NCBI GenBank assembly: GCA_911728455.2
Contig: OU452228.1
Span: 11,484,104 to 11,548,103 of the forward strand
Origin: Marthasterias glacialis
Taxonomy: Eukaryota; Echinodermata; Asteroidea; Forcipulatida; Asteriidae
Reading direction: 5' to 3'
Length of the DNA: 64,000 bases
A program made the position numbers and the translations under genes. How positions within the stretch are numbered: the stretch's first letter is position 1; every line of letters starts with the position of its first letter. Below, piece by piece: positions 12,501 through 27,500 of this stretch. The notes below the pieces were generated by a model. It saw only the letters and a list, made by a program, of their open reading frames with translations, was not told the origin of the DNA and ran no database searches.

Positions 12501-15500
12501 AAGAGTTCAATCTCCTCTGGCGCGTTCGGAAACTTCTGAAACCATCACCACTCCTTAGGAGTATGCAGCACCGGCAACCAAATGGGTGACAGAGGTTTCT
12601 GATCATTCACATCAATAATATCTACCCTTGCAGGTACCCATTTACTCGTGGACGATAAGAAGTAATTATAGTTAAGTGTCTTGCTCATGGAGACGAACAG
12701 GAAACCTTTTGAGGATGCTAGGTGGCAGCAGACTTACAATATCCATTGTTCTTGGAAATGTGCGCATGCTCATAACTACATAAACAATGACAATTTACCT
12801 GGAAGGTCTGCTGCCACCTATCATTCCAAAGTCTCCCATTACCATGACCGGGATTCAAACCCACAGTCCGACGACTCAGCCATCAGAACTTGAGCCTGAT
12901 GAGCCAGACAACTCGACCGTGACACGCTATTAGGATAATTTAGTATAATTGTTACAATGATCCCTTTGAATAAACACAGGAACACTTACAAATTTCTCGG
13001 ATTCTTCAAGAGGATGTGATGATGTTAACGACTCCTTGATACTTGATGGCCTGCAAGTAAAAAAAAAGAGGAACCAATAATAAATTAATGAGCTCATAAA
13101 CGATATTAATCAAATTGCAGTCATCAATGTTACCAAACAAAAGCTGAAAGGACAGAATAGTCTTGTCTCTCTTTAACAAATGGCAATGGTCCTCATGCAT
13201 CGACGTAATTCCTGCCGCCATCTTAGAGGTGATGTAACAATGGAAAACACACAGCTACATACGTGCAGCGCACAGGGTGGGCCAATGAGCAACCTCTAAA
13301 TGAGGGCATCCCATTTAAGTGACGTCTTGGTCTATCAGAACTTTCATTAATAAATGTTTTTACATCTCATACTTGATGAAATTCCTGGGAATTTCCAGGG
13401 AAAAAAGTTGGTAATAAAAATGAAGCTACCCGGCAAATAGGCCTTTATCATGCTGCCACCATCTTGGTCATGTTCTCTGTATCCAATAACAGTAATAGAT
13501 GCTCATATTCATTGTACTAAAAGGAACCAGACTATTTGCCCTTCCAGCCTCGGTTTGGTTACATTGGTTTGAATGGGAAAAAATAAAGATGGCCGCACCA
13601 TAATAAAGGTCTATAGGCTGGTTCTTTTTGTGTAAAATCAAAGTGTTATGGAATACAGTGAACCAAATAGAGCAACCTGCAGCCTCACAACAGATCTTTG
13701 GCCTTTGCCAAACCGAGGCTCTGGCTCAGGCTCCAGCTCAGGCTACGGCTCTGGCTTAGACTCTATCATCTTATTTTGAAGCAGTGTGCACTTTGCACAG
13801 TGCTTCCTACATCAAAAGGAACCAGGAGCCGAAGCTGGAGCCAGAGCTGGGCCCTATGCTGAGGTTTTGAAAAACGCCCTAAAACAGATATACAAAAGAA
13901 GTAACAATTGCGTCACGATCATACATTCCATCCACGAACATCGCTTTAATACAACTTTGACAAATAAAAATCTGCGGCTAAACATTTGTAAAGTGTCTTG
14001 AATGGCGCTGCAGAGGAAATGTTGAACAGGTGCGTTATGTCCAGAACAATATTAATCATGGCTCATGCCAAGACATAATTGTATGTTTAACAATTAAGAC
14101 ACACCAGCCGGTACAGGGCACATTAAGAAACTGCCAAGCAACAAGTGGAGTTGACACCGGACACTTTTGGACCAGCAGGAAACATAGAGTTTGGGAACTT
14201 GTTAGGGGGGAGGGGGATCATTGACCAAGGATGGGGAGGGGGGTGATTTATGCTCTTTCTTGGCCCCAAGATGCTATCTAGATTTCTTCTAATGAATTGG
14301 TTAATTCTTCTTTCCTTGGAGATTATAAAGGGAGGGTACACAAGTCACTTCTTATAACAGATTTCTGCATCATAATGACCCCATTTTTTCTCCCCAAAAT
14401 GAAACAGTTGACAAGTTGGTGATTGAAGGACAGTGAAGGTTTGCGGTTTCAAGAAGTACATTTATTGCAATTCTCAAATTTTGAAGAAACATCAAGGAGT
14501 TGACCGGTGAAAATTGCATGAATAAGGTGTTTTTTGTTGAAGAAAACAAAAACCTACTGGTTCCTTTGTTTGTATACACTCAGTGTTAGGCTAGGAAAAA
14601 ATCTTTGAGTGATTTAAAAGGATCCTTCCTCACTCTAACAAAAATCCAACACCACGGCAGCTCAACACCAAAATTGTTGAACTATAATATGGTGGTACCC
14701 TTGATCCCATGTAAAGCATGATCAGTTTACTAGTGCAGTCCTCAGTCCAACAGAATCAAACAAAACATGCAGTTGGATTTTGAATCATCGGGAATGATAA
14801 AGGTTAATACAAAACAACAATTTTTCTCCCTACATGTGTATCTACACTGCAACCCTATACCCATCAAAATCCAACGGCAAGCTTTAAATGTCGATTTGTT
14901 AAACTCACTGGTGCTTTTTGGTCAAGCAATGCATGGTTGGCACAAAATGGATGGTATGGATTAACAACCTAAAACAATTCCTTACTCCTATTTCTACTGG
15001 TCAAGTTGGGTAAATCGTGCCGTAAGAGGGCGCACTATTACGAATTTCTACAAGCGTACATACACAATCCGCTATCGATCACTGATGTCTTGAAACAAGA
15101 CTAATGTGACACCTGCTTCTGTGAGGTACACTTTTATACCTTGCCGAGTTCTGTTTTTCATCTTCTCATACATGCGATACAAGGTTTTCCATTTGGGTCG
15201 ACAGCTGCAACAATCTGTGAGCATTTGTGTTAGTAACACCTAAATCATATCACTTTCATTGTCACCTTGTCGTTTAACTTTTCCCAATCAACTTCCTTAT
15301 ACAAATAAAAGGGGTAATGCCATAATTCCCCCCCCCCAAAAAAAAAAGAGGATTGATTTCCTGCCAGACTAAACAAGGTTTTTTCTTAATATATTTTTTT
15401 TTAAGAGGACATCACAAAATGCCCTTGCAGTAGATTTCACGAAGCGCTGTGATCAATCTTAAGATAAGTAAATTGATAAATCAATCTTATTTGCTAAGGA

Positions 15501-18500
15501 AAGTGTGATGTCACACTACAAATCACTATGCATCTTAAAGTTAGGATGATTTCTAAGTTGGGAAGAGTTTGGTGAAATCGACTGCCTGAGACAGCTTCTT
15601 TCGCCCCAAGCTGAGAGATCTCTCCCCTCCAGCCCCCCACCCCCAAATGATATCAAAGGAAAAAAATCAACTGTGAATATCGGTAAGTACTGCATAAAAA
15701 GATGCCAAAAAGAACACTTATATTCAAAATCATTCTGTGAACCCAATCCTAATAAATGGAAGGAAACATGCGCACGATCGGAATTTCCACTGTTTCCTGT
15801 TTGTGAGTGCTGCGGTTAGGCAGTGCATGCTCACAAAAGTAACATGTTCTAATGTTCCCATGTGACTAGTTATCAGCGGCGTAGCCAGGGAGGGGGGGGG
15901 GGGGCATGACAAAATCCAGATACATGCACTTTATTAAAAAAACATGGCCCCTGCTGCCAGCACTCCCCCAGAGAAACAAACCTGGCTACACTGCTGCTAG
16001 TTATGCCACTGCTAACAACCCAAACTCCTCATCCTTTTCACCAAGTTTTAACATGGATTTTTATATTTATATTTATATTTTATATTTATTTCATTTCACG
16101 GGCAGTTAAAAAGTACATCAACAATAAAAGTAGCATTAGCAACAAACAATAAAAACACAGAGGAGATGAGTGAACCAACTGGAGCCCGATGGATTGCCTA
16201 AAAGAAACAAAGTTTCTGTCGAGAGGCTCTCCCTTCCAGTTGATTCTAATAAAAAACATTAATTATTAAAAACATTAATCTTTGAATATAAATATAGAAA
16301 AAATGTACACAATTATTAATATTTACACAACATACAAAAAAATGAAAAAGCAAGTAAAAAATGGGTAGTTATACAAAGCAATTACATTATTGCTGGATTT
16401 AATCAAACACAGCCAAACCAACAATGGGAACGGACATGCCATGGAATTCCATCTAAACCCACACGTCTACCATAATGCTGAAGGCTTTCCATGGGTGTGA
16501 CAGCTCCAAGCAAAAACGCACCTTTGGTAAAACGTAACGCGCAACTGGTCAGCAAATTTCTTCCAGACAGGGACCATATGACTTCCCATCAGGAAGTGGT
16601 CTACACCTTTATTATGTTCTAACGCGTGGTATCCTGACTTCCCTCCATAAATCAACACTGCTGTTACTGCGTCTATAAACAGCAGTTTATTCCTAGTTGC
16701 AAATTTCTTTCTTCGGAAATGCGAACGTGATCCTATCCTTACCGGTACTCACTCGTACCGCATTACACATGATTTTTTAATTTTTTTTTTTAAACAATCT
16801 AATTGAGTAATAGCACTATCCTATTTCCCCATGGTGTACATCCCTTATAGACACTGCTTTCTTTATACACCAGGGAAGGAAGCCATTTTGAAGTGGGTGT
16901 ATACATGGATATCACACTCCCCATTAGGAAAAGTTCCTTCCCCACAGTATACTTGTGACTTACAATCCCCCCTCCCTCCATGGGTTGAGAGGAAGCTCAC
17001 AGTTGCTGTAAGTTGACTGATAAAAACCATTTTGACAATAAGTCAGAATTGTAGTTTGTATACAGAAACCAGCTGAGGGATATTTCTGTGCATTTCATCA
17101 AGTTGTTCTTTTAAAGTTTTTGACTGCAGTTCAGTTTGTAGTTACTTGAGTTTAGGACCCACGAAGTCAACAACAGTTGTGACATTCCAGGCCAATTCCA
17201 GGCACTTCCTGTCACAACTCAACACTGGGTTTATTTGCTCATCAAACAGATGAGAACAAGAGCTTTCAAGTAACACCTAATGAGGCCAATGAGGCAAGTA
17301 TTTCTCAATATTTAGAATGTTTAAGATATCAAATCAGATCAATACAATGATATGATTATTTATGTCATTAATATGCTGATTAAGAAAAAAAAACAGAAAA
17401 CAAACACAGAAACAACAAAAATAATGGGTTGGCGATAGCGAGTGAAAAACAAAATCTGGTGGGATGAGAAAGGACAATTCCAAACCCAACATCAGTGGAT
17501 ATTTTCACATGCACTGAAACAATTACAGATTTCAGGGTTCTCCCCAGGATTTTTCAAAACTATGCGGTCGAAGCACGCTGAATTGAATTGGGTAGCTATT
17601 TCCTAGAAAATGGCTATTTTCCTGGGAGTTTGCCATGGTTAGCAATTCAAGCGTGGAAAGGTCAACCAAATTTCCCCAGAATTTTCCCGGGAAATTTGCG
17701 AAGGGAACTTCATTGTCTCGAGTCATTCCAAGTCTCTCTATAGTGAGATGAATTTGTGAATCTCCCTCAACAATCTGAGAAAAGTGTATGCAACAAGATC
17801 ATACAAATAAACCAGAGAACGAGGACTTTCTTTACCGCCCTGTGTAACTGCCTCATTCCTTATGGTGTCTCTAATAGTGTACCCTCGGAAAATCCTAAAT
17901 TTGTTGAAATCGAACGGTAGACAGCGCATCAAAATAACGCGCCTGAAAAATGTGCATGTTTTCTATGCGTGATCAGCAGCTTTAGCGCACCCATGTCCAG
18001 CGCAATCATGAAAATGCGTGGCGCAATGAAGGTGCGTGTTTTTATGCCATTCCAGGCATTTTTGTTATGATACCCTTTCACAGTGATGGTAACTGAACAA
18101 GTTTCAGCACAGCCGAGGCATGCCAAAGGTACACTATTTTGTGCTCTTTAGATGACAGCAATGGTGGCGAAGCCCCAGCTCCCTGCTTTATTTCTATTCT
18201 TCTAGTACATACTACTTGACAATCCTACATAGCTTTTCTCCCAACTCACCATGGCACTGTGGGTACTTTCAACTCCCTCCCCCCAGCAGTGAGTGCCCTA
18301 GTCTCTTTAAGCGTATCAACAGCCCTACGCAGTTAAGTTTCCTGTACACCCTTATTATATGGTCCCCTGATGTTTCCTATAGATAAGCACTCCCACATTA
18401 TCCACTCACTTGCCACCTAGTTGGTGCCCACCGTGTGCACCCTGTTTCGTTGTTTGTGGTATATGGACAATAAATTGATTAACAACTGCCAACAGGGACA

Positions 18501-21500
18501 GGTGTTTTCATACTTGCTGTGATTTTTGGTCAGCCTTTTTTTTTTTTTTGGTATCGATTTCATGTAATGACAGTAAAATTTCTTTGGCATGGATGGAGAT
18601 TAGTGTTCATCTGCAATGACCATCTTGTAAAAGTTACACTCAGATTTGATGGGGTTTACCAGCCCTGCATCATGCAGTAGCTCCAGAGCACTTAATATTG
18701 GCCACCAAAGTGCATAACTATTATTATTTATGTTATTAAATTACACTGCAGAACATTTCCTTACACAGCCACTACTAAATCAAAAAGTCATACATTGACA
18801 CATGTGTTTATAATATTTTTGGCATCCTACAATCTCGGTCATATCTCGTTGGGCCTCCCCCTTCCCCTTCCCCCCACGGTCAATGTTGGCTCTCACTGCA
18901 CGGTCTGCTCTCTCCACTTGGGACTAACCACACTGAGTGGGAGACTGGGGAGGGGTATGTGTTTATTGTAGCGTTGCTCAAGCATTCTGGCCGGCATTGT
19001 AGATCTTACAGTTGGATTTCTGTTGATTGATTTAATTTGTTGTCAAATATTTTTATTGACTTATGCATTCTCCAACAGCGCCTCTGAGCTCTTCCCCTAC
19101 ATTCTCCATCAGCACTTAGATTTGATGTAGTACCAACAGGCAAATAGTGTTGTTTATTAACAATCAACAAAACCACCAAAGAGCAAACAAAAACTGACTG
19201 AAAGAAACAAGAAGCAACTGCAACCAAACAACCCCTTTAGAAATCTCCAACACAAACACACACACACACAAAAAGGGATCCACCATAACGTCAAACATTG
19301 AAACCTTTTCAAGCTAAATTCATCCCCAGAGGAAAGAAGGGGAACAGGATGCCGCAGTGATTAAGAGCACAAGCAGTAACAGCTCTTCCTTCCTTCAATT
19401 AAGATGCAAACAGATACATGTTACGGGTCGGATTGGGTGGGGTTAAGACTTTAGCCTACACCCCCCCAAGAGACCACCCTCCCATGTTCCCCTCCCTATG
19501 TTCTGGGCAAGAGTTGTCAAGGTTAAAGTATTTGTTTGAATGTCAACTATCAGAAGTTTCTTTGTCACAAGAGATTGGGGCAGTTAGAGCACTGGGTACT
19601 TAAAGATTAATGACTGAAAGTAATTGTGCAACAACTGCAGCAGTTAAAATAACAACATTGGTATTCATCAAAGACCAGTATCTGCACTTTAGGTGACCCA
19701 ACATATACATGAAATAACAAACCTGTGAAAGTTTAAGCTCAATCGGTCATCGGAGTCATGAGAAAATAGTGAGGAAAACAAAAAACAAAAAACTTATATA
19801 TTTTCACCAAAGATTATAGAGTGCCGAAGTCACAAGATGGGGAACTAGGCCTTTATCTCTTGTTGGAAAGTGAAATACGCATGGGTGCCATTTCGGCTTT
19901 GTTTCCCATTGATAGCAACGGTCATTGTCTGCACTAATCTATTGTTGTATCAATAGAGTCACTTGCTGAAATGGCGTCCAGTGGGATTTCACATTTCAGC
20001 CAGAGTTCCCCATCTTGCGCCTTCGGCACTCTATAATCTTTGATTTTCACACATCAGCTTTTTGACTCGCTAGATCAAAACTAATCGATTTAGTCATTTC
20101 TTGAAAGATAGCATTTCGGGCAAAAACAACTCAAGGGAAGTTTTGCACCATGACCATCTGTATACCATGAAAGTTATTTGTAAATCTGTGGACATTTATG
20201 TTTTGATATCTCACCAATGTTGTGCACACCTTTTAAATGTTGCAGTTTGAAATAGCTCCCTATCCCATGTAAGAGTTGTTCATGCAACAAAACACCTACA
20301 GTGTGTTGCAATTAGTGAGCAGTGATTCAAAAAACATAAATTTGCCTCTTGGAAATACAACCAGCTGAAACCACACTCCACATAGAAACATACATTCCGC
20401 CAATTTGTGGAGTCAAAAATTTGGCTCTACAAAATGGCGAACCGTGCCCTGTCACAAAATTGAACAAAAACCACACAATTTCAAGGGATATTTATGTGAA
20501 TCATGACATTCTACTTTTAAAATATCTTTCCAAACATATTCATTTCTTAAACAATTCTTTTTGTAGCCCAAAGTGCCCAAACCAAAGGCAATGTGTCCAT
20601 TTAACATTGAAAGAATGAGCCAAAGAAGCCAAACCCATTTTTAAACATTGACAGACTGATAAGCTCTTTTCTAGTCATGTAGCTTCCTGCACATATTACA
20701 TCTTAGGACTCCCCAAGGTACAAATACAACATTCATGATGGTTTGAATCAAAATTTCTCAAAATTAAATCGCTGTTTCATTCACACAGTATCATCAATTC
20801 CCTCATTTCCTTTATGTGTAAATCATGCAAGCACTGACGTAGGTCTTAAAATGTGTCAGGCGCCCTCTATTGGCCGTATAGGACCCTGCTAGAATAGGGA
20901 GAAACAAGCCCTGCATGCACCCTGTATACATTTCACAATGATTATTGTGATGAAATAAGAATGCCAACTAATCATTTGTCACTTTATTGACAAATTGACC
21001 CGAGGTTAAATAGTTGGTACCACAATATGCAGACGCGTTTACAGATCTGTACATTATCCGTGACCCACAGCATTTCCAGTGTGCATGGTAGACACTGCCT
21101 GTACTTATAACCAATGCAATTCAACTATTGAAAAAAGCATGTAATTTGCCAAGTATATGAAGTGCATTAAAACACAGTCCTCTTAGGGGACATAAACAAA
21201 TCTCAAAGCTCATAAAGGCAATTTTATGTTTAAAGACCAGATCCCCCCACCCCGCCCCCCTGCCCCCACAAATTAGTGCTTCATACAGTGTTGTATTGGA
21301 GACCACAAGGTCCCAGACCGAGACCGCGACCTCCGTGTCCGAGACCCAAGACTGAGACCGAGACCGAGACATCTCCATTGAGACTGAGACCGAGACCTTG
21401 GACAAATCAGTATTGCCAACAATAAAACAATTTTCATAGCAAACTTTCTTTATTTTCAGTGGATTTTTAATGCCGAACCACTGAACATAACAAAGAAGGA

Positions 21501-24500
21501 AAAAGAAATAGTACAAATCAAAATTTACCGGAAAATAATGTCATTTTCTGATTACTGGGGTCGATTATGAAATTAACGTCTCAAAAGGTCTTGACACAAG
21601 ACCACTCGACCTTTGCTCCAAGACAAGACCGAAACTCGAGTCTTCAAGACCCCAAAACCTGGAAACCGAGACCTCTCAACAACTTGGGCCTTGAGACCAA
21701 TCTCGATACCGAGACCGGTCTTGAGACCAAAAACACTGGCTTTATAGTTCCAAGTTGCCTCTTCTGCACTTACCTATTCACAAAATAAAACAAGTTTCAC
21801 ATCGGGAACTTTATCTTTGAGAGAGCGAGGCCATTTTCAACTTTCAAAGGGGCACTTCCATTTGAAAATCTTAAAGTCTTATGGAAACTTTTTGAAGGGG
21901 GCACAAAGCCAGGCAAGTGCAGGGCAACAGAGCTCATGGATGGCCTCCATGGCATCTGAGGCCTCCAGTGTACTTCCAATCCATACCAAAAGTTTCCCCT
22001 GCTCGCAAAAAAAAAAAACAGCTCACAATAATTTCAGACAGCTGAGACGAAGTCATGAAAACCGTTTCCAGTTTTAATTCCTCACAATCACACCTTATAC
22101 GAGAGATGACATCCTCCTCGCCCCCCCCCCCCCCCCGAAAAAAACCTGACACCTCCAGCTCACTCATCACTTGTTTTCAAGACAGGACTAAAATCAACGC
22201 CTGCCGGCAGTCTCTGCCCCTGTCGGCTGAGATCATTTCTCAGCACAATCCCCAACTCACCTCAGATTGCGTTTCCACAATTCAATTCCTGAACGTGGCA
22301 GGCCTCCCCACCCCCCTCATCATATCATCAAGGGGGGTGCTATATTATGCAAGTGCTGGCCGCCTACCACTTGTCTCGAGTGCTTCCTCCAAGAAATGGG
22401 TTAGAAAAACACCAGCCGCTCAACCACCTTGCATTCCATCTTTCACTCCTTCGATCTGTCCACAACATTTATTTCTGATCTCAGGGTATCTTCACATCAT
22501 CCAGTATAAACAAACAAGAAATTGGATGTGGATGGGAAATCATGTAATCTTGCAGTTGCATAACACACAATGCTAAGACTACACGGATCTTAAAGGGATG
22601 GAACATCGTCGGTATTTTTTTTTTTTCTTCTTCTTCTTCTTCTTCTTCTTCTTTCCGTTTCAAAAGGGAATATTCATTTCAGCCCTCTACTTTTCAAGAG
22701 AAATACATAAACACTAACCTACTACTCATGTTTCAATTGGTACACAACGATTACGTTTTGTTGGTTTTTGTTTGTACAATAATGCATGCAGGGCAATACA
22801 AAAAACGGAGGCAATTGTCTCTGTTGCCCCTGGTCATTGGCTTGGTGCCCTTAATATGTTCCAATAGAAACTTACAATTTCTTTATAAAGTTGCCTTTTA
22901 TCACGAAGAAAGTGCCTTGGTGCCCTTGCCCTTTCGAAAAGGAAGCATCAGGCCTGTTTTTAATATTGAATAATGAACAGACAGTAACTGACACTAGTAA
23001 ACTTGGAGGCACAACCCTGTGTAAATATCTTTTGGGAGGAGTGTCGGCTCTGAAAAAAACGGAATATTTTCCATGGGAGGCCAAGATTCCATGCAGGCGT
23101 TGACGAGAGACTATCTTCCATTAGCCTATTCCTGCTAGTACCTGAACACTACCTGTTAGAAAAACAAACTCCCGATCACTCAACATTATACTACCTCCTC
23201 CTTCATTGACACATGTCCCTTACAAAGCCTCTAATTAACCCCTCCTCCATCCCCCATTGCCCTGTCTCAAGGTGACCTGAAGATTACCAGGTCTTGTGCT
23301 GGGCTGGGCTGGGCTGACCATTCTTGGCCCAACAACCTCACCCCCCCCCCACCCTAAAATGGGGATGTCATCTTCACTAAAATTTGCCGACCACACCAAG
23401 GACGTCTGTGCAGGCTCTTAAGTCAGAATGGATGTTGATGATGATCGGGGTCGTTGGCAGGGGAAGAAGGACCATTCAGGAAGGGAGGGGGACCAATCAG
23501 CCTTCATTCATCTTCCTCATCATGACAGACATGACGTTGGAGGCAAGGTAGTATGGAGGGGAGCATAAACTTTTGGATTAGGAGGCATGACTGTCTGGCG
23601 GTCTAAAGAGGGAAGCTTTTGTCTGGGTACTCCTGTAGGCATGGTGGGTGAGGGGCCACGGTGTAGGAAACCTGTGGCCAGGATAGGAGCAGGGGTTTGG
23701 CTTAAAGGGGGGGGGGGGAGAAGTACATCCTCATTGATGGAAAACAAGGCACTAAATTTAGCAATAATTTTGATTTGTAATCATCAAGTGTCAATAACTG
23801 GTTCAGTACTACAGAAAGTCAGAGGGGAAGATTGGAATAAATTGATAAAAGAAGACAACTATGCAAACTCTGTGTGATGTGCCCACACATGTAAAATCTA
23901 CTGCTTAGTTCAACAAACATCTATGTCAGGCAAATTGAAATTTGTATTCATTCCCCCGATGCAAATATTAACATCTATCTAATTGTTGCGGTACCTGCCG
24001 CTAATAATACTGGATTCGAACTGGCCCCTCATCAACGGGCGTGCTCGGTGGTCTAGTGGTTAAGACATCTGCTCTAGTCATGCGGGAGTCATGGGTTCGA
24101 ATCCCACCCGAGTTGCCTGTGGATTTTTTTCCCACAGGAATCGAAAGCACTGAGTATACAGTGCTTATCACACATCGGTGTAAGGCAAATTGAAATTTGT
24201 ATTCATTCCCCCGATGCAAATATTAACATCTATCTAATTGTTGCGGTACCTGCCGCTAATAATACTGGATTCGAACTGGCCCCTCGTCACCGGGCGTGCT
24301 CGGTGGTCTAGTGGTTAAGACATCTGCTCTAGTCATGCGGGAGTCATGGGTTCGAATCCCACCCGAGTTGCCTGTGGATTTTTTTCCCACAGGACTCGAA
24401 AGCACTGAGTATACAGTGCTTATCACACATCGGTGTAAGGCAAATTGAAATTTATAAACATCTAGCAATACATCCAGTGTAACAAATCTTTCAACCAACT

Positions 24501-27500
24501 TTTCAGGTATACGTTAAGTGTTGAAATGTGCAGTATACAAAATGACTAGCACATGTTTCAGCGTATATTTAGCTCTACCATCAAGAGTGTTCCCTTGACA
24601 ACCCCATTGCGTTATTTCGAGATACCCCATTGGGACAGTGGCACATGTTAAGCTTGTGCAGTAAGTAGTGTGTCATGGCCGAGCGGTACACAGCATCGAA
24701 CTCAAGTTCTGATGGCTGAGTCATCGGAGTGTGGGTTCGAATCCCAGTCGCGACAGTCCCAAGCAAGGCACTTCGCTATAATTGCTTCTAATTACCCCGG
24801 GGAGTAAATGGGTACCTGCGAGGGCGGAGATTGCTGATGTGAATGACTAGCAACCTGTGCGCTGATTTGGCTGCTGGTGCTGCATACTCCAAAGGAGTTG
24901 AGATTGTTTCAGGAATGCTTAAGACCCAATGACCAAGGGTAGCAATAGTGTGAGGCCCTTTGACACATTGTGGTTCTTTGAGCCTTTTTTTCTGTCAGGT
25001 ACATTAAAAACAAAATTTCATGGTACTTTTTTAATGTGTACTAAAAGCTTTTAACTTGGGGCTTATTTGTGACAGCATTTCACCAACATGTATGTTTTTC
25101 CTACCTCACATCCTCTAAGTCTGGGTTAGTTAGACTGGGTGAACAAATGTTATCGATTAGCAGTAATTATCGCATAAATAACACACACATGTATGAACCT
25201 GTTCAGTAAACACGAACCAAAAACATAAACATCCATTTTCAAACTGTCAACCTGTCCATTTCCTACTTTCACCTGTATATTTGTTTTGCTTGTTCTTGCG
25301 AGGGAAACAGTCTGCGCTGACCCCAGAAATGCCCCCTCTCAAGTGGCATAAATAGAAATTTTCAATTGGGGAGGGGAAGACAGGGTCTTATTTCATGGCT
25401 GTGCTTACTGCGGAATTCATTCTGCACTTACGGCGTCCTGTAACGCACATGACTCTTGTGCATCGGACTCAAGTTCTGATGGCTTGAGCCAGACACTTTA
25501 CCATAATTGCTCCTCTTAGCCCAGGTGTATAATTGGGAACCTGCGAGGGCTGAGATGGAATAGTCTTCGAATAACCCCTTTGTGCTAATAAAAGCAGTTT
25601 GAGGTTGTATGCTCACAGGGATTTGAGAAAGTTTGAGGAATGGTCTAAATATGTCTGATGAACAGGGATAAAAAATGCTGTAAAGTACCTTGATCTAGCT
25701 ACTAGGAAATGTGCGCTGTATATACAAACTGCGTATTATAACACTGTTTTGACATCAGGTTGCTGACGAAGTCGTCCACACAAAACCTAGAGATCTGCTG
25801 AGACCTTGATGAATTTAATAAGGAAAGGATGAAAGTTAACGAATCTACCTGCAGGTACCCTACATGAGAGGCTTAAACGTGGCTAATGGCACGACTCAAT
25901 CATCATCAAGCTTGACTGAGGAGGGGGGGGGAAGACATCTTTAAGGATATTGCTCTGTAGGCTTTCCTGTTTTGAACATGGCCAGCCCCCCACCTGTGTT
26001 ATCTCTGTATTGTCGGTGGGGCAATTGTTTTATGTGTAAATGTTTTCCTTTCGGCGTTGTGTTTGTTTGTTCATGGGGAAAGCTGTAGGACTGCCTCCTG
26101 TGCTTGCTTGCTTTATTTATGAAAGTCCGCCGTTTACAAGTTTTCCCAAATTGGTTCCATTCAGAACTAGTGCTCTTCCAGGAAGAGATTACTTACATGG
26201 TGTTGACCATAAACCAACTAGCCTTCCTAGGATGGCAACTACTCATTCAGTCAAGAGAAGTCATCATTCACTTTGACGACGGTAAAATGTGCAGGCTTAC
26301 AATACAAGCCTTTCCAGAGAATTGAGTAAAAATGGAAAGATTGCAACCAAATTTAACCAGGTCATCCTGAAAAGGGGATCAGGCTGGCTCCGTGGTTTCT
26401 TCCCCTGCCTTCCACTTCTGTGGGCCCCTGGTTCGAAACCCACCTCAGACCTGGAGCCTTGCATGTGGATTGGGTTTTCAGTCCCTCCCTGATTGCATGG
26501 GGTTTTCCCCATTGGGGTTGTCCTCCCACATCTAAAAACTGAACAATTCTTCATATCATCTCTTATTCATCCTGTAATTGGCACTAACTGCACTGTTGGA
26601 TGTCTCATGAAATAAGTAAATAAACAAAAAAATCAATAAATAAAAGGGTAAATCAATAAAAGGGTAATTAAATCCAGCATTCTGCTCCAGTCGCTTCCAA
26701 CATGAACATGAAACACACTACACACAAGTAAACATGTATGTATGTACAGTAAGTACATATAAATGATACACTTTTTTCCCAAACATTTATTTTGCCAAAG
26801 TATTGTTCACCGCTATACTATTGATTGAAGTAACACTGGGAAAAAATGTCTACCTATCAATCAATCAAACAATCAATCCATCAATCAATCAATCAATCAA
26901 CCAATCAATCAATCGATCAATCTATCTTCAGGTTATAGTACAGTGTACCAGTCTGTAAAGTTCACTTTCCATTATGACAAAATAATTTTCCCAGAGGATT
27001 TTACCCCGTAAAAAAAAAAAGCATGAAAGTGTTCAACGTGGGACAACTACTTGCACTCACTCTGACTCCTAATGAAGTGCAAATACCTGCACTTTGTATA
27101 AAAATTTACTTGACTTTGGGAGTAGCTGACCATGGTCTGGTTAAGACCTCAACGCGTTCAGCTCCAGAAGATTTTGGGACACGCTTCACCCAGAGGGGGG
27201 AGTAACCTATCAACAAAACAAGTTGATTGACTTTCCACTCATTCTTCTATACGATAAATGCCAAGGACCCTCGGCTGAACCCCTGGCTCGTTAGTAAAAT
27301 GCATCGTCCACTAGAGTCTCTATGGTAACCATACAGACGATATCAACAGATGTTTTAAGCTGATTGAATTAGGGCTACAAAAATTTGAAATCTATTCCCC
27401 CACCCCCCCAGAAAAAAAACAAATGCAGTTCTAACATTTACTTTGATTACACTTTGCATGTAATCTTTTACTACACAGTGCCAGTCTGTGTCTTCTTTTT

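Noticed and set aside
22055-22576. 173-codon open frame, the longest in the window
   Set aside because: Its translation is low-complexity (a proline run from a C homopolymer, serine-rich). It has no family resemblance, and frames this long are expected by chance in 64 kb.
23928-24437. Two functional tRNA genes
   Set aside because: The A and B boxes are good and the arms fold, but each lies within a 255-bp repeat with relatives at 11690 and 61235 and lacks a clean acceptor stem. This is a SINE head, not a tRNA gene.
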